This document shows, in pieces, positions 25,581 through 34,612 of a DNA stretch of 64,000 nucleotides. The notes under the pieces are model-generated. The model searched no databases. It had not been told where the DNA came from and saw only the letters and a list, made by a program, of their open reading frames with translations. Positions within the stretch are counted from its first letter, which is position 1; every line of letters starts with the position of its first letter. A program made the position numbers and the translations under genes. This DNA is from Sphingobacteriales bacterium (GTDB taxonomy: Bacteria; Bacteroidota; Bacteroidia; Chitinophagales; UBA2359). The stretch spans positions 4,340,001-4,404,000 of the forward strand of contig CP064999.1 of NCBI GenBank assembly GCA_016700115.1, in the 5' to 3' direction.

Positions 25581-26597
25581 ATGAAACAACCTATTAAGTT
25601 TACTATTCTTGTTTGTATTTTTCTCATAGGTACGATGTTTTTATCTTTATGGTTCGCTCAAACAAAAGTGAATGCCTGGGGTTTCTGGGCACATAAACGC
25701 ATAAACCGATTAGCGGTTTTTACTTTGCCTCCCGAAATGATCGCTTTTTACAAACAACACATCGAATTTATTACCGAACATGCAGTTGATGCAGATAAAC
25801 GCCGATATGCCACTAAAGATGAGGCACCAAGACATTATATAGACATAGACCATTATGGGGAATACCCTTTTGAAGAACTGCCGCGTTTTTGGAACGATGC
25901 TGTGTATAAATTTTCGGAAGACACACTTACTGCTTATGGAATAGTGCCCTGGCATATAGAATTAATGTTGAAAAAACTGACCTATGCTTTTAAAGACAAG
26001 AAAATCAATCTCATTTTGCGATATTCTGCCGACATAGGTCATTATATCGGGGATGGTCATGTTCCTTTGCACACAAGTAGTAATTACAACGGACAAAAAA
26101 CCAATCAACGCGGCATTCATGGGTTTTGGGAATCGAGAATACCTGAGCTTTTCGGAGAAAACTACGATTATTGGGTTGGGAAAGCCCGTTATATAGATCG
26201 TCCAAATGAAACAATCTGGAATTTTATTTTAGAAAGTGCCGCCGCCGTTGACTCAGTATTGTCGTTTGAAAATGAACTTACTTTGAAATTGCCGGCAGAT
26301 GAAAAACTCTGTTATGAAACGAGAGCACAGACCATCATTCAGACCTATTGTGAAGGGTTTTCCCAACAGTATTCAGATATGCTCGATGGGATGATTGAAC
26401 GAAGAATGAGAGATGCCATCATTAATGTAGGTAGTTTTTGGTTTACAGCTTGGGTAAATGCCGGACAGCCTGATTTAAATAGTTTAAACTCCGAACCCTT
26501 AACCGCTGAAGAAGAACAAGAGCAGTTAGAGCTTGAAAAAATGTTTCAAAAAGGCGAGATAAAAGGGCGCGAACATCCGCACCATCCTCATCCATAA
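25581..26597 (+). CDS. zinc-dependent phospholipase C / S1-P1 nuclease-like secreted protein
   Basis: A 338-residue exported protein. After a signal segment (ILVCIFLIGTMFLSLWF) it starts with WGFWAHKRINRLAVFTLPPE, the typical opening of this family, in which the N-terminal Trp and first His bind zinc. Further metal-binding candidates are PRHYIDIDHYGEYPF, SADIGHYIGDGHVPLHTSSN and GIHGFWESRI. This set of His and Asp residues is what zinc phospholipase C and S1/P1 nuclease families share, so the chemistry may be phosphodiester cleavage of lipid or nucleic acid; the sequence alone does not decide. The C-terminus ends in a His-rich tail (REHPHHPHP) that could bind metal. It stands alone, convergent with the next gene. 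Confidence 0.8.
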   Translation: MKQPIKFTILVCIFLIGTMFLSLWFAQTKVNAWGFWAHKRINRLAVFTLPPEMIAFYKQHIEFITEHAVDADKRRYATKDEAPRHYIDIDHYGEYPFEELPRFWNDAVYKFSEDTLTAYGIVPWHIELMLKKLTYAFKDKKINLILRYSADIGHYIGDGHVPLHTSSNYNGQKTNQRGIHGFWESRIPELFGENYDYWVGKARYIDRPNETIWNFILESAAAVDSVLSFENELTLKLPADEKLCYETRAQTIIQTYCEGFSQQYSDMLDGMIERRMRDAIINVGSFWFTAWVNAGQPDLNSLNSEPLTAEEEQEQLELEKMFQKGEIKGREHPHHPHP

Positions 26598-26621
26598 ACT
26601 AAAAATCTGAGAATTTAGAGG

Positions 26622-26664
26622 TCCCCAGGTCTAATCTTGTGTTTTCAAACCAAAGACCCGGGGA
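26622..26664. terminator. bidirectional hairpin between convergent genes
   Basis: TCCCCAGGTCT (26622-26632) pairs with AGACCCGGGGA (26654-26664) over 11 positions with one mismatch, between the converging phospholipase-like and AcpH-like genes. A short A run follows on the plus strand. Confidence 0.55.
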
Positions 26665-26677
26665 AAACACGTTGCAT

Positions 26678-27361
26678 TTATGGATAAAAGATTCCGTTTT
26701 TCGAAAACAAATCTTCCAAATCATTTGAAACAATGGATTCAAATTCTTCAATCAGATTGACGAGTTTTTCTTTGTCAGATTCAGTAAAAACAGTTGGAAC
26801 ATACCTTTGATACATTCTTTGTAAGCCAAATATGAAACCATCGTTATGCCTGTATTGTAATAAGTACTGACTTTTACAAAACATGTCGAGATGTGTTAAA
26901 AACTGTTGCACTTGTTCGACTCCCAAATCGCATGTCTTCTGAATATAAATGCTGATTAACTCTTCGTCTGTATTTTCAATTGCCTTATAAAAGTTTGAAC
27001 CTAAAAAGGGATTCTGAGAAATCAAAATCCGGTCTATCAGCATTTCTAAAAAAACATGAGCTACAAAATAGGAATACTTATTGATGCCGTTAAAATCAGA
27101 TGTTTGAATGCGTTTTTTTAACAAACTATAATGCCGGTCAAAAAATACGGAAGAATGAAAAACTTTATCGGCAAAAAAATGTCTTTGTACTCCCTGATTG
27201 AGATGAAGCAGTAATGAATTAACCTCCATATCAGAGATATGAAGCGGTTTAATGCGATACTGTCTTTTAAAATTTCTGACCAAATCCGGTAAAACAAGCC
27301 CTAAAGTAAAATGTGGCCTATTGTCAGAGTGGTCTATATAATAATGAGCGAGATAGTTCAT
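26678..27361 (-). CDS. acyl carrier protein phosphodiesterase (AcpH)-like protein
   Basis: A cytoplasmic protein of about 227 residues. The ATG at 27361 gives MNYLAHYYIDHSDNRPHFTL, matching the MNxLAH opening of AcpH, which removes the 4'-phosphopantetheine arm from acyl carrier protein; a further upstream ATG (27388) would add nine residues before this conserved start. The GLVLPDLVRNFKR segment and His/Asp residues in LNQGVQRHFFADKVFHSS recall the HD-like metal site of the family. Similarity is clear at the N-terminus only, so AcpH activity is inferred. It is transcribed toward the phospholipase-like gene and away from the membrane protein gene upstream, with no obvious operon partner. Confidence 0.6.
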   Translation of the reverse strand: MNYLAHYYIDHSDNRPHFTLGLVLPDLVRNFKRQYRIKPLHISDMEVNSLLLHLNQGVQRHFFADKVFHSSVFFDRHYSLLKKRIQTSDFNGINKYSYFVAHVFLEMLIDRILISQNPFLGSNFYKAIENTDEELISIYIQKTCDLGVEQVQQFLTHLDMFCKSQYLLQYRHNDGFIFGLQRMYQRYVPTVFTESDKEKLVNLIEEFESIVSNDLEDLFSKNGIFYP

Positions 27362-27452
27362 TAATTCAAAATGGCAAATGAGACTCAACTATCTGATGAA
27401 GCACAAAACACGATGTGAAAACCAAGACTTTGATATTCCTTTCAGAGAAAAA

Positions 27453-28484
27453 TCAGTTCAATTTCTCGTTTAGCTTAATTTTGCGGTTAACCCATGGTAA
27501 AGCAACCATCGCTAAAAAACCACCGAAAATCACTAAAAGTGTTTGCGCCCCCCAAGCTAACCAACTAAATGCATAAGCCAGCATATAATCTACTCCATAC
27601 AAAACCAATACTCCTGAAACGATGATTTGATACGCACCGATGCCTCCTTGTGTAGCTATTATGCCAAAAGAGCCCATGACCATCACTGCCAAACCAGCCT
27701 GTGGACCTAATTCTGAAGTTCCGGTCAAGGCAAAGAAACAGATGTAGATCATTGCAAAATACATGAACCAAATAAAAACACTATGCGCAATAAGTAATGG
27801 CAGGTTTTTTACATGACGTACAGAAGTTACTCCTTCTCCAATTCCTTTTGCAAGTGATTTGATTTTCTTAAACACAACTGTTTGCCTGAATTTTACCAAC
27901 AGATATAATATTCCTGCAGAAAGTAATAAAAGTAAAAGAACCAGAAAAAAATAGGTTGACCAGGCATGTCCCAAAAACAAACCTGAAAATTTAGCCATCA
28001 AAGGCATGCTGACATTTTCTTCAAAGTATTTTCCTATAACTTTAAACTGTGTGAGGACAACTAAAAAGGTCAATAAAAACAGAGTAGCGACATCAATAGC
28101 CCGTTCGGTAATAACGGTTCCGAAAGCCTTTTCCGGTGGAACAGGTTCATACCTGCTGATAATTCCACAACGGGTAATTTCGCCCATTCTGGGAACTGCA
28201 AGGTTAGCCAGATAACTCACCCCCAAAGCTAAAAGTGTATTGATAAAACTCGGTTTGGCAGCAGCACCTTCCATCAGCATCTGCCAACGAATTGCCCGGC
28301 TTACATGGCTGACCAAAGCAAATAAAAGTGAAAGAATAACCCAAAAATAGTTTGCTCCCTGAAGGGAATCGGCAATTTTACTCCGGGCATCTGCATCAAA
28401 GCCGCTCAAAGACCACCAAACTAATAGCAGCCCGATTCCGAGAAAAAAAAGCGGCTTGATAAATTTAGCTATATGCCGCTTCAA
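27453..28484 (-). CDS. lysylphosphatidylglycerol synthase TM-like (UPF0104) membrane protein
   Basis: A 343-residue inner-membrane protein with about eight transmembrane segments and the signature of the LPG_synthase_TM/UPF0104 family: SHVSRAIRWQMLMEGA, LLALGVSYLANLAVPRMGEI, GTVITERAIDVATLF and the late GSFGIIATQGGIGAYQ. It lacks the catalytic domain of MprF, so it is thought to be a lipid or polyprenol-linked transport or flipping partner, with no proven substrate. The start is a TTG at 28484, inside the last codons of panD (20-base overlap), which suggests translational coupling. Confidence 0.82.
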   Translation of the reverse strand: MKRHIAKFIKPLFFLGIGLLLVWWSLSGFDADARSKIADSLQGANYFWVILSLLFALVSHVSRAIRWQMLMEGAAAKPSFINTLLALGVSYLANLAVPRMGEITRCGIISRYEPVPPEKAFGTVITERAIDVATLFLLTFLVVLTQFKVIGKYFEENVSMPLMAKFSGLFLGHAWSTYFFLVLLLLLLSAGILYLLVKFRQTVVFKKIKSLAKGIGEGVTSVRHVKNLPLLIAHSVFIWFMYFAMIYICFFALTGTSELGPQAGLAVMVMGSFGIIATQGGIGAYQIIVSGVLVLYGVDYMLAYAFSWLAWGAQTLLVIFGGFLAMVALPWVNRKIKLNEKLN

Positions 28485-28845
28485 AAGATGGTTTTTTAAT
28501 GATCTTATTGTGATTATCTACAAATACAGTTGTCCCGCCTTTGTAGCTTTTGGCTTCTTCAAAATCCATAAAGCCGTATCCAATAATGATAACAATATCA
28601 CCAACATGTACTTTTCTTGCTGCTGCTCCATTCAGACATATCATGCCTGAATTGCGCTCTCCTTTGATGATGTAGGTTTCAAACCGCTCTCCATTGTTGC
28701 AGTTGACGATCTGTACTCTTTCGTTTTCAATAAAATTAGCGGCTTCCAAAAGCGCTTCATCTATAGTGATGCTTCCGATATAATTTAAATCGGCCTGTGT
28801 TACGGTTGCTCGATGTATTTTTGATTTAAACACCTGAATATGCAT
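28465..28845 (-). CDS. panD: aspartate 1-decarboxylase
   Basis: Makes beta-alanine from aspartate for pantothenate and coenzyme A. At 126 residues it is a normal proenzyme: it self-cleaves between Gly24 and Ser25 in YIGSITID, and Ser25 becomes the pyruvoyl cofactor. Also conserved are MHIQVFKSKIHRATVTQADL, NGERFETYIIKGERNSG and LNGAAARKVHVGDIVIIIGY. It is 101 bases downstream of panC and overlaps the following membrane protein gene. Together with panC it supplies two steps of pantothenate synthesis; panB is not in the window. Confidence 0.97.
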   Translation of the reverse strand: MHIQVFKSKIHRATVTQADLNYIGSITIDEALLEAANFIENERVQIVNCNNGERFETYIIKGERNSGMICLNGAAARKVHVGDIVIIIGYGFMDFEEAKSYKGGTTVFVDNHNKIIKKPSFEAAYS

Positions 28846-28946
28846 GTACTATATTTGTTTATAATTTATCCTTACAAAAAATGTAACCCTGTATGTAAAA
28901 TAGATTGCCGAACAATTTAACAACATAAGTATGGTACTTTGTTCAT

Positions 28947-29828
28947 TTATTGGCCGAATTCAGACGTTTTCGGTTCATCAGAGATCAACAAATTATCTAT
29001 TAGCCGAATGTTTCCTAATTTTGCGGCAATGCAAACTACTATTTTTGCAGTATCCTTCCATTCAACAACAGGCATTAAATTATCGGCATTACAAATTTCA
29101 AGATATTCCACTTTAATTTCAGAAGCTTCTGAATACAAATATTCAATTGCTTCTTTTTTTACCTGCTCAACTGATTTTGTTTTATGATGTTGGCTGATAA
29201 ACTGAAGGGTTTTATATATGGAAGCTGCCTTTTTGCGTTGGCTTGGGTCCAATCTTTCATTTCTGGAACTCATAGCTAACCCGCTTTTTTCTCGTAACGT
29301 CGGGCACATTACCAATTGTACCTTGCTTTTGGTCAGTTCGAGCATTTTTTCAACAATTTTAAACTGTTGATAATCTTTCTGACCCATAAACAAAAATACC
29401 GGATGAACTATATCCAATAAACGTTTAACTACCTGAGCCATTCCTGTAAAATGACCGGGTCTGAATAAACCTTCCATCGGTTTATCCAAATAACCAAAAT
29501 CAAATACCGGTAAATCTGAAGTAGAATTGGGATATACTTCTTTTTCGTTTGGCAGAAAAAGTACGTGGCAATTGTTTTTCTCTAATAGTTCTATATCAGC
29601 TTCTGTTGTTCGAGGATATTTTGCCAAATCATCCTTATCATTAAACTGACTCGGATTTACAAATATACTGCAAACTGTAATATTAGCAGTTTTTTTACTC
29701 TGCTTTATTAAAGAAATATGCCCTTCGTGCAAGGCACCCATTGTAGGAACAAAACCTATTTTTTTTCCTTCGTTACGTCTTAAAAATAAGTATCGCTGAA
29801 GATTGGATACTGTTTTAAAAATATACAA
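28947..29828 (-). CDS. panC: pantothenate synthetase
   Basis: ATP-dependent ligation of pantoate and beta-alanine to pantothenate. The 293-residue protein has the nucleotidyltransferase signature GFVPTMGALHEGHISLI (HxGH), FVNPSQFNDKDDLAKYPRT, the GLFRPGHFTGMAQVVKRLLD loop, FMGQKDYQQFKIV, and the KMSKS-like MSSRNERLDPSQR. The start codon is TTG at 29828 (MYIFKTV), matching the usual PanC N-terminus. It leads the panC-panD-membrane protein group, and about 1 kb of AT-rich DNA lies upstream. Confidence 0.97.
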   Translation of the reverse strand: MYIFKTVSNLQRYLFLRRNEGKKIGFVPTMGALHEGHISLIKQSKKTANITVCSIFVNPSQFNDKDDLAKYPRTTEADIELLEKNNCHVLFLPNEKEVYPNSTSDLPVFDFGYLDKPMEGLFRPGHFTGMAQVVKRLLDIVHPVFLFMGQKDYQQFKIVEKMLELTKSKVQLVMCPTLREKSGLAMSSRNERLDPSQRKKAASIYKTLQFISQHHKTKSVEQVKKEAIEYLYSEASEIKVEYLEICNADNLMPVVEWKDTAKIVVCIAAKLGNIRLIDNLLISDEPKTSEFGQ

Positions 29829-30763
29829 AACCTTCTAAATTAAAATTTGCAGTTTTAGACTGATGGAGTTCGACTCGCAAAGTTCGGTATTTTTTTAAAC
29901 TTTCCTCAATTGTCTATAATTTTATAGCGAAACTCTTTGAAAAAATTACAAATCGCTAAAAACATTACAGATGCGCAACCCAATTTCTCATAAACAAAGA
30001 ATATATATTACAAAGATTTAATTCTCGATCCTTTTATCAACTCTAATAGTATAGTTGACAAATCAGCTATTGATGAAAAAATATTGGTTAGTATATTTGT
30101 AAATGCAAGGAAGTCGGGTATCAAAATAAAGGCTGTTATATCTGCTATATAACTGATTACTTCAGCTATTAATAAGTATCCTTAAATCTTGGGTATAAAC
30201 TCAGAATAGCATAAATGTTATTAGAGATTTTCATTTATTCGCAGAATTTTCACAAAAAAATGTCAACCGAAGAAAAAAAATGGCTTTTTTAAACGTTAAA
30301 TTTGTTTTTTAAAAAAGTAAAATAATCTTATTTTGAACAATTGAAGTAAGATTTGTGGCATTTCTTATTTTAATAACTCTGACAATTTCAATCTGAAAGT
30401 TTTTTATTGATTTTTTGCAGATTATATTTTCAATTTTTGTCTTTAAAAAAGTTTGAAAAATCAAGAAGACTATGATATAAACAGAAAATTAAGTTGGAAT
30501 TGGTTCATTTCCTATTTCAAAACCGGTAAAGTTTGATTTAAAATTTGCCGTTTTTTGGCTGTCATTGTTTAGTTTTTTCGTTTGTCCTTGTTTTTTTAAT
30601 TGTTTCAATATTTTTAGGTTTGTTATCCAAGGGATATTGTCGCATTTGAATTTTTGTTAGAAATTTAGGAAATCAATTATATTTAAATCAAATCCTGAAG
30701 TTGAAGGTTAGTACCTTTTTGTTTGTGATGAGTTTGTTGACAAATAGGATAAAATCAAGTCAG
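29829..30763. other. 1-kb AT-rich intergenic region
   Basis: Between divergent panC and the phosphohexomutase gene. Many A and T runs; no open frame of note, no tRNA-like fold, no strong inverted repeat and no tandem repeat were found. It should hold the panC promoter, but no convincing -7/-33 pair was seen for it. The phosphohexomutase promoter is at the right end. Confidence 0.5.
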
Positions 30764-30794
30764 TTGTTAAATTTCTGGCAAAAAACTATTTTTG
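30764..30794 (+). promoter_or_regulatory. promoter of the phosphohexomutase gene
   Basis: TTG at 30764-30766, 20 bases, then TATTTTTG at 30787-30794, matching the Bacteroidota -33/-7 consensus. It lies 38 bases before the ATG at 30833. Confidence 0.6.
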
Positions 30795-30832
30795 CAAAAT
30801 TATAAGGAACACCACCACCACAAACAATATTT

Positions 30833-32242
30833 ATGAGTGAAATTAAATTTGGAACAGACGGATGGAGAGCAATCATTGCCGATACATTTACCAATGACAA
30901 TGTTGCAAGAGTAGCTACAGCAACAGCAATTTGGGTTAAAAAACATTTTAAAAATCCATCTGTAGTAGTTGGACACGACTGTAGATTTGGGGGTAAGATG
31001 TTTGCAGGATTAACAGCCCGTTTGTTGTGCCAACATGGGGTAAAGGTTTATCTGGCATCTGATGCCTTTGTTTCAACTCCTATGATTTCTTTAGCAACAC
31101 TTCGGCTTGGGGCAAGCGCCGGAGTAATCATTACAGCAAGTCATAATCCTCCGGACTATAATGGCTTTAAAATCAAAGCTCATTTCGGAGGCCCTGCCCT
31201 TCCCTCGTCTATAAAAGAAGTCGAATCTCTGATTCCACACAAAGCCGAAGTTACTTCAAATTCATTGGCAGATTATGCACAGATGAATTTGTTGACTTAT
31301 GTCGGATTGGAAGATATGTATATTTGGCAGATTGAAGAAAAATTCGACTTAGCAGCCATTTACAATTCAGGTATTCAAGTGGCATTTGATGCTATGTACG
31401 GAGCCGGTCAAAATGTGATGAAAAGGTTATTTCCCAATGCTTCTTTGTTACATTGTGAATATAATCCCTCTTTTATGGGGCAAGCTCCCGAACCTATTCA
31501 TAAAAACCTGACCGAATTTTCTAATTTTATAGCTGGAAGTCAGAATATCCAAATAGGAATAGCCAATGATGGTGATGCAGATCGCATCGGCCTTTATGAC
31601 AACAAAGGCAATTTTGTGGACTCACACCATATTATATTACTTTTAATTCACTATTTGCACCATTACAAAGGGCAAAATGGCAAAGTTGTCTGCGCTTTTT
31701 CTGTTTCTGACAAATTCAAACAGCTTTGCGAATATTATCATTTGCCTTTTGAAGTTACAAAAATCGGATTTAAGTATATCGGTGAAATCATGGTACAACC
31801 CGGTGAAGATGTATTGCTGGGCGGTGAAGAATCGGGAGGAATAGCAGTTAAAGGCCATATTCCTGAACGGGACGGCATTTGGATGGGATTGTTGATATTA
31901 GAGTTTATGGCTAAAACCGGTAAGTCACTTTCCGAATTGGTACAGGAAGTGTATGATATTGTGGGGTCTTTTTCCTATGATCGCAATGATTTGCATTTAA
32001 CCGAAGCTCTGAAACAATCAATTTTGTCCGATTGTGAAAACGGTGTGTTTAAAAGTTTTGGTCCTTATATGGTAGAACGAACAGAAACTATAGACGGGTT
32101 CAAGTTCCATCTCAGCCAAAATGCAGTGGCCATGATTCGCCCTTCGGGTACTGAACCCTTGTTGCGGGTTTATGCCGAAGCGCCAAATTCAGAAGCTGTC
32201 AATGATGTTTTGGCTGCAGTAAAAAGCGTTATCCTGCCTTGA
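30833..32242 (+). CDS. phosphoglucomutase/phosphomannomutase family protein
   Basis: Cytoplasmic alpha-D-phosphohexomutase of 469 residues, moving phosphate between C1 and C6 of a hexose (or hexosamine), which feeds polysaccharide or nucleotide-sugar synthesis. Active-site serine is Ser103 in TASHNPPDYNGFK; the metal loop is NDGDADRIGLYD; the sugar-binding loop GGEESGGIAVKGH; and the phosphate-binding loop RPSGTEPLLRVYAEA. The start MSEIKFGTDGWRAIIADTFT is canonical for the family. Which sugar it uses cannot be told from these motifs. The DUF4846 gene follows after 15 bases, probably in the same transcript. Confidence 0.92.
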   Translation: MSEIKFGTDGWRAIIADTFTNDNVARVATATAIWVKKHFKNPSVVVGHDCRFGGKMFAGLTARLLCQHGVKVYLASDAFVSTPMISLATLRLGASAGVIITASHNPPDYNGFKIKAHFGGPALPSSIKEVESLIPHKAEVTSNSLADYAQMNLLTYVGLEDMYIWQIEEKFDLAAIYNSGIQVAFDAMYGAGQNVMKRLFPNASLLHCEYNPSFMGQAPEPIHKNLTEFSNFIAGSQNIQIGIANDGDADRIGLYDNKGNFVDSHHIILLLIHYLHHYKGQNGKVVCAFSVSDKFKQLCEYYHLPFEVTKIGFKYIGEIMVQPGEDVLLGGEESGGIAVKGHIPERDGIWMGLLILEFMAKTGKSLSELVQEVYDIVGSFSYDRNDLHLTEALKQSILSDCENGVFKSFGPYMVERTETIDGFKFHLSQNAVAMIRPSGTEPLLRVYAEAPNSEAVNDVLAAVKSVILP

Positions 32243-32257
32243 TGCAATAGTTTAAAT

Positions 32258-33412
32258 ATGCGTAGATTAACGGTGATTTATCTTTGTATTAAATATTTAA
32301 TCAGGTTTGAACCGGTTAGAACCTGTGTTTTTGTGATTTTACTACTTTGCCTCTCGGTTTTTATTGCCTGCTATTCGGGAGGCAAAAAACAGGTTTTAGA
32401 CAAAGCAATTAACGATTCAACAGCCACAACAAAGATCAATTTTCAACCGGAAGAAAAACAAATTGCAAAAGAGACTTTAAATGTAGCGAAAATTGCCCAA
32501 ATCAATAGCTCAAAATTGGAGGAAAATACTAAGTCTTCCGATTTAGAAGAACAGAGAAAAACGGAATTGAGCGAAATTCCTGCTAAAGAGTTGGAGCCAA
32601 AAGTAGCAGAAAAAACCGAAAGCAAATATTCAGGCTATCCTTGGTTGTCAGGCTTTGACGAACAAAACCGGATATCATACAGAATCCCCCCGCCAAAAGG
32701 TTATACCCGCATTAAACTAACTCCCTCTTCTTTTGAAGAATGGTTGCGTCAACTTCCTTTGAAAGCCGGAAAACCATCGGTAAAGCTTTTTGATGGCAGT
32801 CAAAAAGCCAATCAGGATGTTCATGAAGCAGTTATTGACATTGATGTAGGCAATTTTGACCTTCAGCAATGTGCAGATGCCGTGATGAGGTTAAGGGCGG
32901 AATATCTGTGGAGCCGGAAAAAATACGACGATATTCATTTCAATTTCACATCTGGACATAAAGCTTCCTATAGTCAATGGCGTTTGGGTTTTCGTCCGCA
33001 GATATCAGGCAACAATGTGCGATGGGTAAAAACTGAAACCGCAGCCAATTCTGCATCATACATTTCTTTTAAACAGTATTTAAAACAGGTGTTTACTTTT
33101 GCCGGAACTTTATCACTTAATAAAGAATTGAACAAGGTTCCGGATATTCGCCAAATAAAAGCAGGTGATGTTTTTATTAAAGGAGGTTCACCCGGACATG
33201 CAGTTATCGTGATGGATATTGCACTAAATGAAAAAGGTGAAAAAGTATTTCTACTTGCTCAAAGTTATATGCCGGCTCAGGATATTCATATCCTTAAAAA
33301 TCTAAATGACCCGTCATTAAGCCCCTGGTATCATAATGATGAAGCCTTACAGTTAAATACCCCGGAATGGAATTTTGATACTAACAGCTTGAAAAGATTT
33401 TCAGAAAATTAG
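32258..33412 (+). CDS. DUF4846 domain lipoprotein
   Basis: A 384-residue exported protein. The N-terminal hydrophobic segment ends in a lipobox-like SVFIACYSGG, followed by a charged linker (residues about 60-125) and the DUF4846 domain: YPWLSGFDEQNRISYRIPPP, YTRIKLTPSSFEEWLRQLPL, DLQQCADAVMRLRAEYLW, FTSGHKASYSQWRLGFRP and AGDVFIKGGSPGHAVIVMDI. DUF4846 is a Bacteroidota-rich family without a proven function; the late Gly-His segment recalls papain-like folds but no catalytic Cys is obvious. It lies 15 bases after the phosphohexomutase gene. Confidence 0.85.
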   Translation: MRRLTVIYLCIKYLIRFEPVRTCVFVILLLCLSVFIACYSGGKKQVLDKAINDSTATTKINFQPEEKQIAKETLNVAKIAQINSSKLEENTKSSDLEEQRKTELSEIPAKELEPKVAEKTESKYSGYPWLSGFDEQNRISYRIPPPKGYTRIKLTPSSFEEWLRQLPLKAGKPSVKLFDGSQKANQDVHEAVIDIDVGNFDLQQCADAVMRLRAEYLWSRKKYDDIHFNFTSGHKASYSQWRLGFRPQISGNNVRWVKTETAANSASYISFKQYLKQVFTFAGTLSLNKELNKVPDIRQIKAGDVFIKGGSPGHAVIVMDIALNEKGEKVFLLAQSYMPAQDIHILKNLNDPSLSPWYHNDEALQLNTPEWNFDTNSLKRFSEN

Positions 33413-33525
33413 GGTTATTCTATTACTAAAGTAGTTTGACTGTAGTTTGATTTATCTTTTTACCCGGTGAGATCATTTTTATAACCCAGCTTATTTGATT
33501 GATAGTTGACATAAAAAACCATACA

Positions 33526-34002
33526 ATGGTAAATCAATGGGTGCTGAAACCGTTTGAAGCTTTAAATCCTTTTGAACTATATGAAGCGATGGCATTAAGA
33601 CAATTGGTGTTTGTCGTTGAACAAAATTGTGTTTTCATTGACAATGATGGTTTAGACTTGAAGTCTTATCATTTAATGGGCTATGACCTGGCCGGTAAAA
33701 TGATTGCATATTCGAGAATATTGCCTCCGGGCATTGATTTTGAAGAATCCTCAATCGGACGGGTTGTAACACATCCCAAAAACAGAGGTGCCGGAGAAGG
33801 TAAAGAATTGATGGTTTGTTCTATTCAAAAGCTAAATCAATTATTTGGCAATGTTCCTATCCGTATCAAAGCCCAGTATTATTTGATAAAGTTTTACCGA
33901 CAATTCGGTTTTATACCACAAGGTGAAATTTTTTTGGAAGATGATATAGAACATATTGAAATGATTCGCACTCCTGTTCATCAAGATATAAAAGAACAAT
34001 AA
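33526..34002 (+). CDS. GNAT acetyltransferase, ElaA-like
   Basis: A 158-residue N-acetyltransferase of the ElaA branch. The ATG at 33526 is preferred over a TTG at 33499 because it begins just before the conserved opening. Visible features are the LYEAMALRQLVFVVEQNCVF motif, characteristic of ElaA, AYSRILPPG, and the acetyl-CoA loop region SIGRVVTHPKNRGAGEGKEL followed by IKAQYYLIKFYRQFGFIPQG. The acetylated substrate is unknown. It stands alone between the DUF4846 gene and the bacilliredoxin on the same strand. Confidence 0.88.
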   Translation: MVNQWVLKPFEALNPFELYEAMALRQLVFVVEQNCVFIDNDGLDLKSYHLMGYDLAGKMIAYSRILPPGIDFEESSIGRVVTHPKNRGAGEGKELMVCSIQKLNQLFGNVPIRIKAQYYLIKFYRQFGFIPQGEIFLEDDIEHIEMIRTPVHQDIKEQ

Positions 34003-34116
34003 TTGCAAATGTTTATCCGATTTTAGAACAGGTTAAACCAACCTGCTGTTTAGAACGTTATCAACAAGAATATAAAAACAGCATTTATTTACCCATTTTA
34101 TTTTGATTTATAAGTT

Positions 34117-34533
34117 ATGTATCCAATACATTTGACTACTCCAATGAAAGCCGATCTGGTTGATGTAGGCTTTGCCGATTTATCAACACCCGAAATGGTG
34201 GATGAAATGATTATCAATAGCGAGGGAACCATTTTTGTGGTGATTAACTCAGTATGCGGTTGTGCTGCTGGAAATGCAAGACCGGCAGCTAAACTTGCCC
34301 TCCAATACGCCAACAAAAAACCGGATAAACTCGCCACTGTTTTTGCAGGTGTTGATAGTTTAGCAACCAATCAAATGCGAAAATACACCCTTCCCTATCC
34401 TCCATCTTCCCCTTCTATGGCTTTGTTCAAAGATGGTAAATTAGTTCATTTTATTGAGCGGCATCAAATTGAAGGTGTTGCCGCCCAACAAATTGCAAGG
34501 CATTTAATTGAAACCTTCGAGCAGTTTTGTTAA
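34117..34533 (+). CDS. BrxA/BrxB family bacilliredoxin
   Basis: A 138-residue thioredoxin-fold protein that in Bacillus reduces bacillithiol-protein mixed disulfides. The family motif is NSVCGCAAGNARPAA, with the two active cysteines in CGC, and the C-terminal half has YPPSSPSMALFKDGKLVHFI and a terminal Cys. Whether this organism makes bacillithiol is not shown in the window, although many Bacteroidota do. The gene ends before a strong bidirectional terminator shared with the rhomboid gene. Confidence 0.92.
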   Translation: MYPIHLTTPMKADLVDVGFADLSTPEMVDEMIINSEGTIFVVINSVCGCAAGNARPAAKLALQYANKKPDKLATVFAGVDSLATNQMRKYTLPYPPSSPSMALFKDGKLVHFIERHQIEGVAAQQIARHLIETFEQFC

Positions 34534-34547
34534 GTATTTTGATATTT

Positions 34548-34596
34548 AAAAAGGCATTGGCAATCATTGATTAACTCAAATTTGTCAATGCCTTTT
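34548..34596. terminator. bidirectional terminator between bacilliredoxin and rhomboid genes
   Basis: Stem AAAAGGCATTG (34549-34559) and CAATGCCTTTT (34586-34596), 11 bp without mismatch, with A and T tracts at the two outer ends, so it works in both directions. The 26-base loop can also fold internally. Confidence 0.8.
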
Positions 34597-34612
34597 ATGT
34601 AATCTATTGAAG

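Noticed and set aside
28849..28862. TATATTTG on the plus strand just outside panD as a promoter
   Set aside because: It points into the intergenic gap toward a gene on the opposite strand, and no plus-strand gene follows.
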